A DNA stretch of 41,033 bases from assembly GCA_016927065.1 (NCBI GenBank), contig JAFGNJ010000006.1:1-41033 (forward strand). Direction: 5' to 3'. The translations under genes and the position numbers were made by a program. Position 1 is the first letter of the stretch. Each line of letters opens with the position of its first letter. Below, piece after piece: positions 14,745-25,605 of this stretch. The notes beneath the pieces were generated by a model. It was given only the letters and a program-made list of their open reading frames with translations. It searched no databases and was not told the DNA's origin. The stretch comes from Deltaproteobacteria bacterium. GTDB taxonomy: Bacteria > Desulfobacterota > B13-G15 > RBG-16-54-18.

Positions 14745-16693
14745 AGAACCGAGCCCGATTATACTTTAAGATCCGCATAGGCATGATTTTTATGTTCTTT
14801 ATCTTCTGTTTCGGTTTTATTGCCGTGCGGGCCTACCACATGCAAATCCTCGAGCGGGGGAAATCCCTCACGTTGGCTCAGCATCAATATTATAGTAGAA
14901 GAATTAGTTTAGCTCCTCATCGGGGAACCATCTATGACGCTCAAGGGAGAGAGTTGGCGGTGAGCATGAGAATCAATTCTCTCTACGCCCAACCAAACAA
15001 GATAGACGACAAAGGTGCCGTTGCTGCTAAGCTCGCACCTATTCTGGGCACAAAGGCCAGCGACATCTATGGCCTCTTGTCAAACTCCAAATCCTTTGTC
15101 TGGCTACAAAGAAAGATAACCCCCATTCAACAAGAGCAGATCGAGACGTTGCATCTCGAAGGAGTAGATTTCATCCCTGAAAGCAAAAGGTTTTACCCCA
15201 ATTTCGAGTTAGGGTCTCATGTCATAGGTTTTGCGGGAATGGATTCTCAGGGGCTTGAGGGCCTGGAAAGGGCGTATGATAAGTACTTGAAAAGTATACA
15301 TAAATACGTTGTATTGGAGAGAGACGCCCTTGGGAGACGGATATATATACCTGAGAAGGGAAAAGGAATAACACCCCCGTACAATCTTCATCTCACCCTC
15401 GATCTCCGTGTTCAATATGTAGCAGAAAGGGAGCTAAAGAAAGAAGTCAGTGATCAAAAAGCCCGAGGGGGAATGGTAGTTGTCATGGAACCTTCCACCG
15501 GAAAAATCCTGGCCATGGCTATTCAACCCTCTTTTAATCCAAATCTCTTTGAGGAGTATAATCCCGCCAGGTGGCGTAACCGCGCCGTCACCGACCCGTT
15601 TGAGCCCGGGTCTCTCCTCAAAGTGTTTCTCCTCGCAGCCATTTTGCAGGAAGGAATATCAAACGAAAATGATATCGTGTTCTGTGAAAACGGGGCCTAT
15701 ACGATACAAGGACATACCATTCACGATATAAGTCCGCATGGGTGGTTGGCGGTAAAAGATGTCATACGGTACTCCAGTAATATTGGGTCTTATAAATTAG
15801 GCAAGGAATTGGGAGGAGGAATATTCTATCGTTACCTGAACGCCTTTGGGTTCACCAAAAAAACCGGGGTTGACCTCCTCGGAGAGGATACAGGCGAAAT
15901 CCGCCCTCCCACTTCTTGGTCCCCCGTCGATCTGGCCATCATCTCTTTTGGGCAGGGGGTATCGGTGACTGCCCTTCAATTAACCACCGCTCTCAGCTGT
16001 ATTGCCAATGGTGGCAACTTGATGAAACCCTACCTTGTTGAACGAGTAACCGATGAAGAAGGTGAGGTAATAGCGGAATTTTCCCCTCAGGTGTTAAGAA
16101 AAGTCATCTCTCCAGAGACATCCCATCGGGTCACCTCTATAATGGAGGAAGTAGTAACGAGTGGAACAGGTACGCGGGGTCGTATTACAGGTTATAAGAT
16201 TGCCGGCAAGACCGCTACCGCCCAAAAGTTCGATCCTGCTACTGGGAGATATTCAAAAGATAAGATCATAGCCTCCTTCATGGGATTTCTCCCCGCTGAT
16301 CAACCCCAGGTAGCCATCTTGGTAGTGGTGGACGAACCCCGAAATACCCCCTACGGTGGAACGACAGCCACCCCTGTCTTCAAGAGAATCGCCGAAGAAC
16401 TTCTACGGTATATGGGTATTCCTCCCACAGAGGGAGATAGTAACAAAAAATTCACCCTTGTTCAGGCCCCCCAAGCTATCAAAAAAAGGAACAAAAGAAC
16501 TGAAGAATCCTCATCACAGGGAATGCCCGATCTGCGAGGCCTCAGCATGAGAAAGGCATTGGCACGTTTGGAAGGGAAAACGGTTCTGATCAGGTTGGCA
16601 GGAAGCGGCTTGGTGGTAGGCCAACAGCCAAAACCCGGCGCAACCCTACAAGAGGGGACTGAAGTCTTCTTAACATTCTCCCCTCCCCGGTAA
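14741..16693 (+). CDS. ftsI: Peptidoglycan transpeptidase FtsI (PBP3) with one PASTA domain
   Basis: Class B penicillin-binding protein that cross-links septal peptidoglycan with FtsW. 650 residues: membrane anchor (13-30), dimerisation domain starting APHRGTIYDAQGRELAVS (58-75), transpeptidase motifs S291-L-L-K294 (in FEPGSLLKVF), S345-S-N347 and, in third place, KTA (490-492, in AGKTATAQK) where KTG is usual. A PASTA domain (about 594-648) closes the protein, as in SpoVD-like and many deltaproteobacterial FtsI proteins. The C-terminal linker is Lys/Ser-rich. ATG overlaps the ftsL stop. The KTA change is conservative but may alter beta-lactam or substrate handling. Confidence 0.94.
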   Translation: MKNRARLYFKIRIGMIFMFFIFCFGFIAVRAYHMQILERGKSLTLAQHQYYSRRISLAPHRGTIYDAQGRELAVSMRINSLYAQPNKIDDKGAVAAKLAPILGTKASDIYGLLSNSKSFVWLQRKITPIQQEQIETLHLEGVDFIPESKRFYPNFELGSHVIGFAGMDSQGLEGLERAYDKYLKSIHKYVVLERDALGRRIYIPEKGKGITPPYNLHLTLDLRVQYVAERELKKEVSDQKARGGMVVVMEPSTGKILAMAIQPSFNPNLFEEYNPARWRNRAVTDPFEPGSLLKVFLLAAILQEGISNENDIVFCENGAYTIQGHTIHDISPHGWLAVKDVIRYSSNIGSYKLGKELGGGIFYRYLNAFGFTKKTGVDLLGEDTGEIRPPTSWSPVDLAIISFGQGVSVTALQLTTALSCIANGGNLMKPYLVERVTDEEGEVIAEFSPQVLRKVISPETSHRVTSIMEEVVTSGTGTRGRITGYKIAGKTATAQKFDPATGRYSKDKIIASFMGFLPADQPQVAILVVVDEPRNTPYGGTTATPVFKRIAEELLRYMGIPPTEGDSNKKFTLVQAPQAIKKRNKRTEESSSQGMPDLRGLSMRKALARLEGKTVLIRLAGSGLVVGQQPKPGATLQEGTEVFLTFSPPR

Positions 16694-16703
16694 CGACACT
16701 ATC

Positions 16704-18182
16704 GTGCAGTTAGCCAAGCTGATCCGCTCACTGGATGTGATAGAGACGAAAGGTAGCATGGATTTGAACGTTACAGATATTGCATACCACAGCAACCGAG
16801 TAAGGGGGGGTGAGCTCTTTGTAGCCATCGCCGGTACAAAGAGCGACGGTCATCACTTTATCAAGGACAGCATTACAAAGGGGACACGGGCCGTCATGGT
16901 AGAACAGATACCTCCTTACCCAATTGTCATCCCTCTCGTCGTGGTGAAGGACGCACGAAAGGCCTTGGCCCAGGTCTCTGCTGAATTTTTTTCTCACCCC
17001 TCACGCGAGATAGCGCTCGTTGGGATCACGGGGACCAACGGAAAGACCACCACTTCTTATCTGATCGAATCAATTCTCAAGGCTGCGGGGAAAGAGGTTG
17101 GGGTGATCGGTACCGTCAATTACAGGGTGAATAAAAAAGAAAAACCCGCACCAACCACCACCCCCGAATCTTACGACCTGCAACAATTATTACGAGAGAT
17201 GATAACCGAAGGTGCACAGTACGTGGTAATGGAGGTCTCTTCCCATGCCTTGAATCAGGAACGGGTGCGGGCATGCCACTTTGATGTAGGGGTCTTCACG
17301 AACATTAATCCGGAACACCTCGATTATCATGAAAATATGGAGAGATATTTTGCAGCCAAAAAACGCCTTTTCCTCGAAATCCTTCCCGAGTCACAGAAAT
17401 CCCCCTGGGCGATTATTAATCTCGATGAGCCCGTGCTAAGGGATTTTCAGAATGAGCTCCCTCACTTACAGGTGATGACGTATGGTCTGAACCACGGAGA
17501 CGTGAGGGTCTCACAGAGAGAACTCTCTCTGGGGGGGATACGGGCTATCCTTTCTTCGCCGTTAGGTCCCCTGGAGATACAAACTCCCTTGATCGGTGAG
17601 TACAACCTCTACAACATTATGGCAGCAACAGCCGTGGGAATATCCCTCAATATCTCCCGTGAGGCAATCAGTCAAGGAATAAAAAACCTCTCTCTGGTCC
17701 CAGGGAGAATGGAGCAGGTGGGTGATGGTAATCCGTGGATCCTTGTTGACTATGCCCATAAACCTGAGGCCCTGGAGAAGAGCATTAAGGAGGTGAAGAG
17801 GCTTTCCACACGGAAGGTGATTGTTGTCTTCGGTTGCGGCGGGGATCGGGATAAAAGTAAGAGGGCTCCCATGGGGAGGATCGGGGTACAGTGCTCGGAC
17901 ATAGCCATCATCACCTCCGACAACCCCCGCACCGAGGACCCCCTTCAGATCATCGAGGAAATCGAAAAGGGGGCCAAGGAGGTCTCGCCACCTCGTTACC
18001 TCGTAATCCCCGACAGAAGGGAGGCCATCAAGAAGGCCATCGCCTTGGCAGGCCCCCAGGATTGTGTACTTATCACCGGAAAGGGGCATGAAGACTACCA
18101 AATCGTAGGGGAGCAACGTCTACCCTTTGATGATCGCGAGGAAGCACTCAACGCCTTGAAGGAAAAGGGGAAAGGGAAATGA
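16704..18182 (+). CDS. murE: UDP-MurNAc-tripeptide synthetase, meso-DAP type
   Basis: MurE adds the third residue of the peptide stem to UDP-MurNAc-L-Ala-D-Glu in the cytoplasm. 492 residues: N-domain with YHSNRVRGGELFVAIAG (28-44), ATP loop GITGTNGKTTT (107-117), MEVSSHAL, and the C-domain motif DNPRTEDP (406-413). DNPR is the known signature for meso-diaminopimelate as substrate, which points to a Gram-negative type wall. GTG start at 16704, 10 bp after ftsI. The stop overlaps the murF start (ATGA). Confidence 0.96.
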   Translation: MQLAKLIRSLDVIETKGSMDLNVTDIAYHSNRVRGGELFVAIAGTKSDGHHFIKDSITKGTRAVMVEQIPPYPIVIPLVVVKDARKALAQVSAEFFSHPSREIALVGITGTNGKTTTSYLIESILKAAGKEVGVIGTVNYRVNKKEKPAPTTTPESYDLQQLLREMITEGAQYVVMEVSSHALNQERVRACHFDVGVFTNINPEHLDYHENMERYFAAKKRLFLEILPESQKSPWAIINLDEPVLRDFQNELPHLQVMTYGLNHGDVRVSQRELSLGGIRAILSSPLGPLEIQTPLIGEYNLYNIMAATAVGISLNISREAISQGIKNLSLVPGRMEQVGDGNPWILVDYAHKPEALEKSIKEVKRLSTRKVIVVFGCGGDRDKSKRAPMGRIGVQCSDIAIITSDNPRTEDPLQIIEEIEKGAKEVSPPRYLVIPDRREAIKKAIALAGPQDCVLITGKGHEDYQIVGEQRLPFDDREEALNALKEKGKGK

Positions 18183-19576
18183 CCGCGGAGGAGGAACCGT
18201 TGTCAGCAGCAATGGTCATAGAGACCACCGGAGGGGTCCTGATCCAGGGAGATCCTCAAACCCCTTTTAGTGGTGTCTCTACCGACTCGCGGTCCATCAG
18301 GTCGGGGGAGCTCTTCTTCGCCCTACGGGGAGAGCATTTTGACGGACATCGGTTTTTCGTCGAGGCAGTCCAGCGGGGGGGGAGGGGCGGCGTGGTGGAA
18401 CGGGAGATTGAAGAATTCACAGATGAATCAGTCCCTATCATCAAGGTGAGGGATACCCTACGGTCCTTGGGGGATCTGGCCCATGGGTGGCGAAAAAGGC
18501 TCCCTACTCCTCTAGTGGCTGTCGTAGGAAGCAACGGGAAGACTACCACAAAAGAAATGGTGGCTGTAATTCTTGGTAAAAAACACAAGGTTATGAAAAA
18601 CCCGGGGAATTTCAACAATTTGATCGGACTTCCCCTATCGCTGTTGAAACTGAATACAAACGATCAGGCGGCAGTGTTGGAAATGGGGATGAACCGTAAA
18701 GGAGAAATATTGAGATTGACCCAAATTACAGAACCGGATCTGGGAATTTTGACAAACATCGGATTTGCCCATGTGGAGGGAGTAGGATCTATCGAAGGGG
18801 TCATGGAGGCTAAAGGAGAACTCTTAGAGGGCATGGGCCCACGGGGAAAACTCATATTCAACGCCGATGACCCCCGCGTGGTGGACTTAAGCAAGAGGTT
18901 CGGAGGGGAGAAGATATCATTCGGGATACAAAACTCCGCTGACTGGATGGCAACCAATATTCTTATGCGGCCGGACGGCGGGACCTCATTTCAACTCAGA
19001 GGCCGCACCGACACAATACCCATCTCTTTACAGCTTATAGGACGACATCAGATTTATAATGCCTTGGCCGCGGCAGCAGCAACCTTTTCTCTAGGCGCCG
19101 GTATGGAGCACATAAAGGAAGGTCTGGAGGACATCGAACCCTCTGCTATGAGGATGGAAGTAATCACGCTGCAAGAGGGAATCAAGATCATCAACGATGC
19201 CTATAATGCCAATCCCCAATCCATGGCGTCGGCGCTGCACACCCTGGCGGAGATAAGGGGAGCGAGAAAGATCGCCGTCCTGGGAGATATGCGGGAGTTA
19301 GCTGAATATGCTCAACAGGCCCATACGGATCTCGGGCAATTGGTAAAGGAAAAGGGAATAAATCTTCTTTTTCTGCTCGGTCAATTCGCCTCCCATGTGG
19401 CCCACGGGGCGCGGGAGGCCGGGATGGATCCCCAGGCAATCGTTTTAGGAAAAAATCACCACGATGTCAGCATACGTCTCGCCCGCACCGTAAAGAAAGG
19501 TGATTGGGTATTGGTAAAGGGTTCGCGTAACATGAATATGGAAGAAATTATCAAGGAATTAAGGGGTGCATTATGA
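18179..19576 (+). CDS. murF: UDP-MurNAc-tripeptide--D-Ala-D-Ala ligase
   Basis: MurF attaches the D-Ala-D-Ala dipeptide (made by Ddl, encoded downstream) to complete the pentapeptide precursor. 465 residues: [18 protein letters not shown] (32-49), ATP loop [11 protein letters not shown] (116-126), the [13 protein letters not shown] segment, [10 protein letters not shown], and the C-domain [11 protein letters not shown] and [10 protein letters not shown] motifs. Four-base overlaps with murE before and mraY after indicate translational coupling. Confidence 0.96.
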   Translation: MTAEEEPLSAAMVIETTGGVLIQGDPQTPFSGVSTDSRSIRSGELFFALRGEHFDGHRFFVEAVQRGGRGGVVEREIEEFTDESVPIIKVRDTLRSLGDLAHGWRKRLPTPLVAVVGSNGKTTTKEMVAVILGKKHKVMKNPGNFNNLIGLPLSLLKLNTNDQAAVLEMGMNRKGEILRLTQITEPDLGILTNIGFAHVEGVGSIEGVMEAKGELLEGMGPRGKLIFNADDPRVVDLSKRFGGEKISFGIQNSADWMATNILMRPDGGTSFQLRGRTDTIPISLQLIGRHQIYNALAAAAATFSLGAGMEHIKEGLEDIEPSAMRMEVITLQEGIKIINDAYNANPQSMASALHTLAEIRGARKIAVLGDMRELAEYAQQAHTDLGQLVKEKGINLLFLLGQFASHVAHGAREAGMDPQAIVLGKNHHDVSIRLARTVKKGDWVLVKGSRNMNMEEIIKELRGAL

Positions 19577-20643
19577 TCTATCATCTTTTTTATCCACTCT
19601 ATACCACCCATATTGTTTTCAACGTACTGAGGTATATATCCTTCAGAACCATCTCGGCAATCCTCACTGCCCTGCTTATAAGCTTTATCTTGGGGCCGTG
19701 GCTCATCAAAAAACTCAAGGAACTCCAGCTCGGACAACGGGTACGAGAAGATGTCCCCTCCAGGCACCGAACCAAGGAGGGAACACCGACCATGGGGGGA
19801 AGTTTGGTTATCGTTACCGTTGTCGGATCAACCTTGTTGTGGAGTAACTTGACCAATCCCTATGTATGGTTGGTTCTCTTCATCACCTGTGCCTATGCAC
19901 TGCTCGGTTTTGTTGACGACTATAGAAAGATAAAGCGGAGCAAGGGGATATCCGGCAAGACTAAGATAATCTTTCAGACAATCATCGCCTTAACGGCGAC
20001 AGGCGTTTTGTTTTTCGTCCTGGACTTTACCCCCCAACTTACCCTTCCCTTCTTAAAGGATCTTCATCCAGAACTAGGTCTCTTCTATATTATCTTGATC
20101 GTCTTCATTCTGGTTGGAACATCAAACGCCGTAAACCTCACTGATGGGCTCGATGGATTGGCAATAGGACCGGTGATGATCACGGCGGGAACCTTTGCTC
20201 TCGTTACCTATGTGTCCGGACATACCGAGTTCGCCCAATACCTCCAAATCCCCTATACAAGCGGGTGTGGTGAATTGAGTATCTTTTGTGGGGCAATCGT
20301 GGGGGCGGGATTGGGTTTTCTTTGGTTCAACACCTATCCAGCTCAAATCTTCATGGGGGATGTAGGATCCCTCTCCCTGGGAGGTGCTTTGGCGATGGTG
20401 GCCATCATTGCTAAGCAGGAAATCCTCTTGGCCATTGTGGGAGGAATCTTCGTTATTGAGGCCCTCTCAGTAATCATCCAGGTAGCAGTTTATCAAACTA
20501 AAAAGAAACGAGTCTTTAAAATGGCCCCCATCCACCATCACTACGAACTAAAGGGATGGGCCGAACCAAAAATCATCGTGCGATTCTGGATTATCACTAT
20601 CATCTTGTCCTTGATCGCAATCAGTACGTTAAAGTTGAGATGA
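19573..20643 (+). CDS. mraY: Phospho-MurNAc-pentapeptide transferase
   Basis: MraY moves phospho-MurNAc-pentapeptide to undecaprenyl phosphate, giving lipid I at the inner membrane. 356 residues, about ten membrane helices. Conserved parts: [10 protein letters not shown] (71-80), [13 protein letters not shown] (113-125, catalytic aspartates D115 and D116), [10 protein letters not shown] (188-197) and [12 protein letters not shown] near the C-terminus. Overlaps murF and murD by 4 bp each. Confidence 0.97.
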   Translation: MIYHLFYPLYTTHIVFNVLRYISFRTISAILTALLISFILGPWLIKKLKELQLGQRVREDVPSRHRTKEGTPTMGGSLVIVTVVGSTLLWSNLTNPYVWLVLFITCAYALLGFVDDYRKIKRSKGISGKTKIIFQTIIALTATGVLFFVLDFTPQLTLPFLKDLHPELGLFYIILIVFILVGTSNAVNLTDGLDGLAIGPVMITAGTFALVTYVSGHTEFAQYLQIPYTSGCGELSIFCGAIVGAGLGFLWFNTYPAQIFMGDVGSLSLGGALAMVAIIAKQEILLAIVGGIFVIEALSVIIQVAVYQTKKKRVFKMAPIHHHYELKGWAEPKIIVRFWIITIILSLIAISTLKLR

Positions 20644-22034
20644 AGGCTACAACGAGGATAGATGCCCTTAGCAAAGACCTTACGGGGAAACACATCGTGG
20701 TGGTAGGGATGGCCACAACGGGTATGGCGGCAGCAGAATTTCTTGCACAGCAGGGCGCAACAGTCACTGTGAGCGAGATAAAAACCAAAGGTGAATTGGG
20801 GACCGCCCCTGAGCTGCTTCGCTCTCTGGGGGTAAACGTGGAGATGGGCAAACATGTCCTCGAGACTTTTCTCAGCGGTGATCTTATCGTTCTTAGTCCC
20901 GGCGTGGATCCCACCATCCCCCCCCTGGAAAAAGCACGGAATAAGGGAATCCCCATCGTGAGCGAGGTTGAGCTCGCCTCGTGGTTTCTGAATAAGCCGC
21001 TCATCGCAGTTACGGGGACCAACGGAAAAAGTACTACCACCACCCTCATCGGCCACATCCTCTCAAGCTGGGGAAAACGGGTCTTTGTGGGGGGGAATAT
21101 TGGGGTCCCCTTGACAACGTACCTCTTGCACGGTGAAGAAGCGGATTACATCGTAGCTGAGATCAGTAGCTTTCAATTGGAGGGCATCTCCTCATTCAGG
21201 CCATGGATCGCCCTCCTGCTCAACTTGGGAGAAGATCATCTTGACCGCCACCCTACCCTCGCCTCTTACGCAGCGGTCAAGGCCCGAATCTTCCTCAACC
21301 AGGAACCGAAAGATTGGGCAGTGGTCAATACAGATGATACAACCGCAAAGGCCCTCTGCCCCCAGATCAAAGCACAGATCCTCCCCTTTGGCCGAGATAA
21401 AAGCGAGGAAAGAGGGATATGGCTTGTAGACAAAGACACCGTTGTCTACAGAAAAAAGGGAGGAGAAGAAAAATTTTCCCTGGAGCGAGTACAACTCAAG
21501 GGAATGCACAACCGCGAAAACATAATGGCCGCCATCGGCGCAGCCGCGATATGCGGTGTACCGACGGGAGTCATACAGGAATCATTAGAGTCCTTCAAAG
21601 GCCTTGAACATCGCCTTGAATTGATAGGTGAATGGAAGGGGGTGTTTGTTTACAACGATTCCAAGGCCACCAATGTGGCCTCAGCCATCACGGCCCTGCA
21701 GAGCCTCGAAGGGCCGATTATCCTCATGGCGGGAGGACGCGACAAGGGGAGTTCATACTCCCCCATGAGGAGTATCATCAAAGAACGCGTCAAGGACCTC
21801 ATCCTCATGGGAGAGGCAAAAGAAAAAATGCGAACAGCCTTTCAGGACCTCGTCCCCGTCCATTTGGTGGATAATATGGAGGAAGGGGTAAGGGTGGCTT
21901 GGAGGCTGGCACAAGATGGGGATGTAATCCTCCTTTCTCCGGCGTGTTCCAGTTTTGACATGTTTCAGGATTATCAGGATCGAGGGCGGACCTTTAAGAA
22001 AATGATCAGTACGCTCGCAGGAGGAACAGGATGA
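20640..22034 (+). CDS. murD: UDP-MurNAc-L-Ala--D-Glu ligase
   Basis: MurD adds D-glutamate to UDP-MurNAc-L-alanine. 464 residues from the ATG at 20640, which overlaps the mraY stop; an upstream in-frame start at 20556 would lie inside mraY and add non-homologous residues. Features: N-terminal [20 protein letters not shown] (16-35), ATP loop [11 protein letters not shown] (124-134), [10 protein letters not shown], and the C-domain YNDSKATN and [12 protein letters not shown] motifs. ftsW follows with a 4-bp overlap. Confidence 0.96.
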   Translation: MKATTRIDALSKDLTGKHIVVVGMATTGMAAAEFLAQQGATVTVSEIKTKGELGTAPELLRSLGVNVEMGKHVLETFLSGDLIVLSPGVDPTIPPLEKARNKGIPIVSEVELASWFLNKPLIAVTGTNGKSTTTTLIGHILSSWGKRVFVGGNIGVPLTTYLLHGEEADYIVAEISSFQLEGISSFRPWIALLLNLGEDHLDRHPTLASYAAVKARIFLNQEPKDWAVVNTDDTTAKALCPQIKAQILPFGRDKSEERGIWLVDKDTVVYRKKGGEEKFSLERVQLKGMHNRENIMAAIGAAAICGVPTGVIQESLESFKGLEHRLELIGEWKGVFVYNDSKATNVASAITALQSLEGPIILMAGGRDKGSSYSPMRSIIKERVKDLILMGEAKEKMRTAFQDLVPVHLVDNMEEGVRVAWRLAQDGDVILLSPACSSFDMFQDYQDRGRTFKKMISTLAGGTG

Positions 22035-23131
22035 AAAAGGGATACGATCATATCCTTATCTATACAGTCCTGGCCCTTTTGGTCATTGGATGGATTATGG
22101 TCTATAGCTCCAGCGCCGTGATGGCTGAAATCCAGTATAACGATAGCTTTAAATTCTTAAAAAAACAGCTCCTCTTCTCTCTCATTGGTCTAATCGGGAT
22201 GATGGGGGCTATGAAGATCGATTATCGCCGATTGATCGCCTGGACCTACCCCATCCTCGGCCTGAGCATTATCTTGCTGATGGTGGTCTTGATCCCCGGA
22301 CTCGGCCTGAGCCACCAGGTGGGTGTGGCGAAACGGTGGCTGATGACCCCCTGGTTCACCTTTCAGCCTTCTGAGCTGAGCAAACTTGCGTTGGTAATCT
22401 TTGTAGCTTACTCCTTGGCAAAAAAAGGTGATAAAATTAAGGAGTTTTTCCTAGGATTTGTTCCCGTAATCGCCATTTCCGGCATCATGATCCTTCTGGT
22501 CATCTTAGAACCAGACATGGGCACGGCCATATTGATGGGGTTGCTGACGATGGTCCTCCTGTTTGTAGGTGGGACGAGATTCTCATATCTCTTAACGGTC
22601 CCGCTGATCGCAGCACCGGGGATCTACTTATTTATCACCCACTTTCAATACGGCTATCGCAGGCTCATGGCTTTTCTAAACCCCTGGCAGGACATGCACG
22701 GCATGGGATTTCAGATCATTCAGTCCTTTGTGGCCTTGGGTTCTGGCGGGCTTTGGGGAGTAGGACTGGGGGATGGAAAACAAAAACTCTTCTTCCTCCC
22801 CGCCGCTCATACCGATTTCATCCTTGCCATCGTGGGCGAAGAAATGGGATTTATCGGTATCATGGTCGCCATCATCCTCTTCACCCTTCTGATCTGGCGG
22901 GGGATAAAAATCGCCTTAAAAACTGAAGATACCTTCGGCGCCCATCTCGCCATGGGAATCACCTCCTTGATCGCCCTACAGGTGATCATCAACATGGGAG
23001 TGGTATTAGGACTGTTGCCTACTAAAGGACTTACGCTTCCCTTCATCAGCTACGGCGGTACCTCCGTGGTAATGAATCTTGTGGGAGTAGGGATATTGTT
23101 GAACATCTCGGCCAAGGGGGCAGGGAGATGA
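22031..23131 (+). CDS. ftsW: Peptidoglycan glycosyltransferase FtsW
   Basis: FtsW is the SEDS-family polymerase that makes septal glycan strands from lipid II with FtsI. 366 residues, about ten membrane helices, starting with LALLVIGWIMVYSSSAVMAE (15-34). SEDS hallmarks: FQPSELSKLALVIFVAYSLA, LEPDMGTAIL (the catalytic-type aspartate), QSFVALGSGGLWGVGLGDG and the C-terminal LPTKGLTLPFISYGGTS. Placed between murD and murG with 4-bp overlaps on both sides, the usual order. Confidence 0.96.
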   Translation: MKKGYDHILIYTVLALLVIGWIMVYSSSAVMAEIQYNDSFKFLKKQLLFSLIGLIGMMGAMKIDYRRLIAWTYPILGLSIILLMVVLIPGLGLSHQVGVAKRWLMTPWFTFQPSELSKLALVIFVAYSLAKKGDKIKEFFLGFVPVIAISGIMILLVILEPDMGTAILMGLLTMVLLFVGGTRFSYLLTVPLIAAPGIYLFITHFQYGYRRLMAFLNPWQDMHGMGFQIIQSFVALGSGGLWGVGLGDGKQKLFFLPAAHTDFILAIVGEEMGFIGIMVAIILFTLLIWRGIKIALKTEDTFGAHLAMGITSLIALQVIINMGVVLGLLPTKGLTLPFISYGGTSVVMNLVGVGILLNISAKGAGR

Positions 23132-24213
23132 CGAATAAGGTCGTTATCGCAGGAGGAGGAACAGGAGGGCATCTTTTCCCCGGCATAGCCCTGGCCGAGG
23201 AGTTCACCCAAAGGAAAGAGGGATGGGAGGCCATCTTTATCGGAACGGGTAAAAGATTGGAGCGGCAAATCCTCACCCAATGGGGATTCAAGTTAGTAAG
23301 GATCCCTGCTGCCCCCTTGAAGGGGGGAGGCTTGTGGCGGAAGATAGGGGGATTCTCAACTCTCTTCCTAGGGCTCTGCTGGTCCCTTGCGCTTTTGCAC
23401 AGGATTTCACCCCGTTTGGTCATCGGCCTCGGGGGGTATTCGGCAGGGGCGGTGGTGCTCGCCGCGTACCTCCTCAGGATAAAGCGGGTGATCCAGGAAC
23501 AAAATGTCTACCCCGGCTTCACCAACAGGATGGCCTCCCGGTTTGCCCAACGGGTCTTTGTCTCGTGGGCGGAGGGTGTGCAGTATTTCCCCCCTCATAA
23601 GGTGCGGGTGACGGGTAATCCGCTGCGCAAAGGGGTCCTCGAGGGGCGGGAAAAAAAGAGATCTGAAAAAGAGTTCACCCTCTTCATCCTCGGTGGGAGC
23701 CAAGGGGCCACGGCCATCAACAGGGCGATGCGAGAGGCCCTACCTTTCCTGGAGGAGATCAAAGAGGCCGTGAGGTTTATTCACCAAACCGGCAAGGGGG
23801 ATTACCACTGGGTCAAGGATGCGTATGCGGAGAAGGGTTTTCTGGCCTCGGTCCACCCCTTTATCACTGAGATGGCCACGTGTTATCGTGAGGCCCATCT
23901 GGTAATCTGTCGGGCCGGCGCCGCCACCATAACAGAGCTCTGCGCATGGGGGAGGGCAGCGGTCCTCATCCCCTATCCCCATGCTGCCGACGACCACCAG
24001 CGTACAAATGCCCAGGTGTTAGTACAAAAGGGGGCGGGAAGAATGATCTCTCAAGAAGATCTTTCAGGCAAAAGACTGGCCCAGGAGATTCTTCTTGTCT
24101 ATCGCAATCGAGGAAAAGTGCAAAAAATGGAAGAGGCGGCTGCCTCCCTAGGTCTACCGGATGCTGCAGTCCGCGTTGTTGATGAATGCTACCAACTGCT
24201 GGGCATGCATTGA
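23128..24213 (+). CDS. murG: UDP-GlcNAc:lipid I N-acetylglucosaminyltransferase
   Basis: MurG adds GlcNAc to lipid I to form lipid II on the cytoplasmic membrane face. 361 residues of the GT-B fold: glycine loop IAGGGTGGHLFPGIALAEEF (7-26), GLGGYSAGAVVLAA, the second glycine loop ILGGSQGATAIN and the donor-site segment CRAGAATITEL followed by PYPHAADDHQRTNAQ. Overlaps ftsW by 4 bp; murC follows after 9 bp. Confidence 0.96.
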   Translation: MTNKVVIAGGGTGGHLFPGIALAEEFTQRKEGWEAIFIGTGKRLERQILTQWGFKLVRIPAAPLKGGGLWRKIGGFSTLFLGLCWSLALLHRISPRLVIGLGGYSAGAVVLAAYLLRIKRVIQEQNVYPGFTNRMASRFAQRVFVSWAEGVQYFPPHKVRVTGNPLRKGVLEGREKKRSEKEFTLFILGGSQGATAINRAMREALPFLEEIKEAVRFIHQTGKGDYHWVKDAYAEKGFLASVHPFITEMATCYREAHLVICRAGAATITELCAWGRAAVLIPYPHAADDHQRTNAQVLVQKGAGRMISQEDLSGKRLAQEILLVYRNRGKVQKMEEAAASLGLPDAAVRVVDECYQLLGMH

Positions 24214-24222
24214 GAAAACGCC

Positions 24223-25605
24223 ATGTACAGGAAAAAAATCCAGCAGATACATTTTGTCGGGATCGGGGGAATCGGCATGAGCGGTATAGCTGAGGTGCTG
24301 CTCAATCTCAGCTATCGTATTACGGGATCGGACACAAAGGAGACCGAGATCACGAAACGTCTGTCTCAACTAGGGTGCACGATCATCTATGGGCATCGGG
24401 GAGAGAATGTAAAGGGAGCCCATGTAGTGGTGACCTCCTCGGCCATAAAAAGGGATAACCCGGAGATCAAAGAGGCTCATGCACAGATGATCCCGGTGAT
24501 TCCACGCGCCGAAATGCTGGCGGAATTGATGAGGATGAAATACAGTATCGCCGTGGCCGGCACCCATGGTAAGACCACCACCACCTCCATGGCCGCCACC
24601 GTCCTCGCCCATGCGGGGTTAGACCCCACTATGGTTATCGGGGGGAGGCTCAATAGTTTGGGGAGTAATGCCCGGCTCGGGGAGGGGGAATTTCTCGTGG
24701 CCGAGGCCGATGAAAGTGACGGCACCTTCCTCAGGTTGTCCCCCACCATCGCTATCGTTACCAATATAGACCCAGAGCACCTCGACTACTACGATAACAT
24801 CGAACACCTCAAGAGGACCTTTGAGGAGTTCATCAATAAAGTACCGTTTTACGGAAGCTCCATCCTCTGCCTCGACCATGATAACATCCGATCTCTAATC
24901 CCCTCGGTGGACAAGCGGTACATTACCTACGGCCTTGACCAAGAAGCGAATCTCAGAGGGGAGACCATACGGCCGACAGGATGGGGGATCGAATTCCAGG
25001 TTTTCTGGCATGACCGTCCGTTGGGAGGCGTGAAACTAATGATGCCGGGGATCCATAATGTATACAACGCCTTGGCCGCCATCGCCTGCGGACTGGAGCT
25101 GGAGATAGAGTTCCGCTTAATTCAGGAGGCCTTAGAGGGCTTTGCCGGAGTGCAGAGGAGGTTTCAGTTGAAGGGTGAGCATGGGGGGGTAACGGTGATT
25201 GATGACTATGCCCACCATCCTGTAGAGATCCAGGTTACCTTAGCGGCAGCCAAGGGTCTGGGGCAAAAACGGGTAGTCGCCCTCTTTCAGCCCCACCGAT
25301 ATACCAGGACGAGAGACCTCTTCGATGAGTTCCTCACCGCCTTCTCACAGGCCGATACGCTCTTCCTCACCGACATCTACCCGGCGGGAGAAGACCCTAT
25401 CCCGGGCGTGACAGCCGAGGCGCTTTTCCAGGGATTCAAGAAAAGGGGGAACGTAGAGGTCTTTTACGTGCCCGAAAAAGAAAAATTGGTCGAAGAAATT
25501 ATGCCGCGGTTGAAGCCCGGGGACATCGTCATGACCTTAGGGGCGGGAAACATTTGGGAAGTCTCGGAGGTCATAGTGGAGTCCTTAAAAAAGGTGTCCT
25601 CATGA
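24223..25605 (+). CDS. murC: UDP-MurNAc--L-alanine ligase
   Basis: MurC joins L-alanine to UDP-MurNAc, the first peptide step. 460 residues: [18 protein letters not shown] (9-26), ATP loop [11 protein letters not shown] (112-122), [19 protein letters not shown], and the C-domain [10 protein letters not shown] and [13 protein letters not shown]. It starts 9 bp after murG and overlaps murB by 4 bp. Length and motifs are standard. Confidence 0.96.
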   Translation: MYRKKIQQIHFVGIGGIGMSGIAEVLLNLSYRITGSDTKETEITKRLSQLGCTIIYGHRGENVKGAHVVVTSSAIKRDNPEIKEAHAQMIPVIPRAEMLAELMRMKYSIAVAGTHGKTTTTSMAATVLAHAGLDPTMVIGGRLNSLGSNARLGEGEFLVAEADESDGTFLRLSPTIAIVTNIDPEHLDYYDNIEHLKRTFEEFINKVPFYGSSILCLDHDNIRSLIPSVDKRYITYGLDQEANLRGETIRPTGWGIEFQVFWHDRPLGGVKLMMPGIHNVYNALAAIACGLELEIEFRLIQEALEGFAGVQRRFQLKGEHGGVTVIDDYAHHPVEIQVTLAAAKGLGQKRVVALFQPHRYTRTRDLFDEFLTAFSQADTLFLTDIYPAGEDPIPGVTAEALFQGFKKRGNVEVFYVPEKEKLVEEIMPRLKPGDIVMTLGAGNIWEVSEVIVESLKKVSS

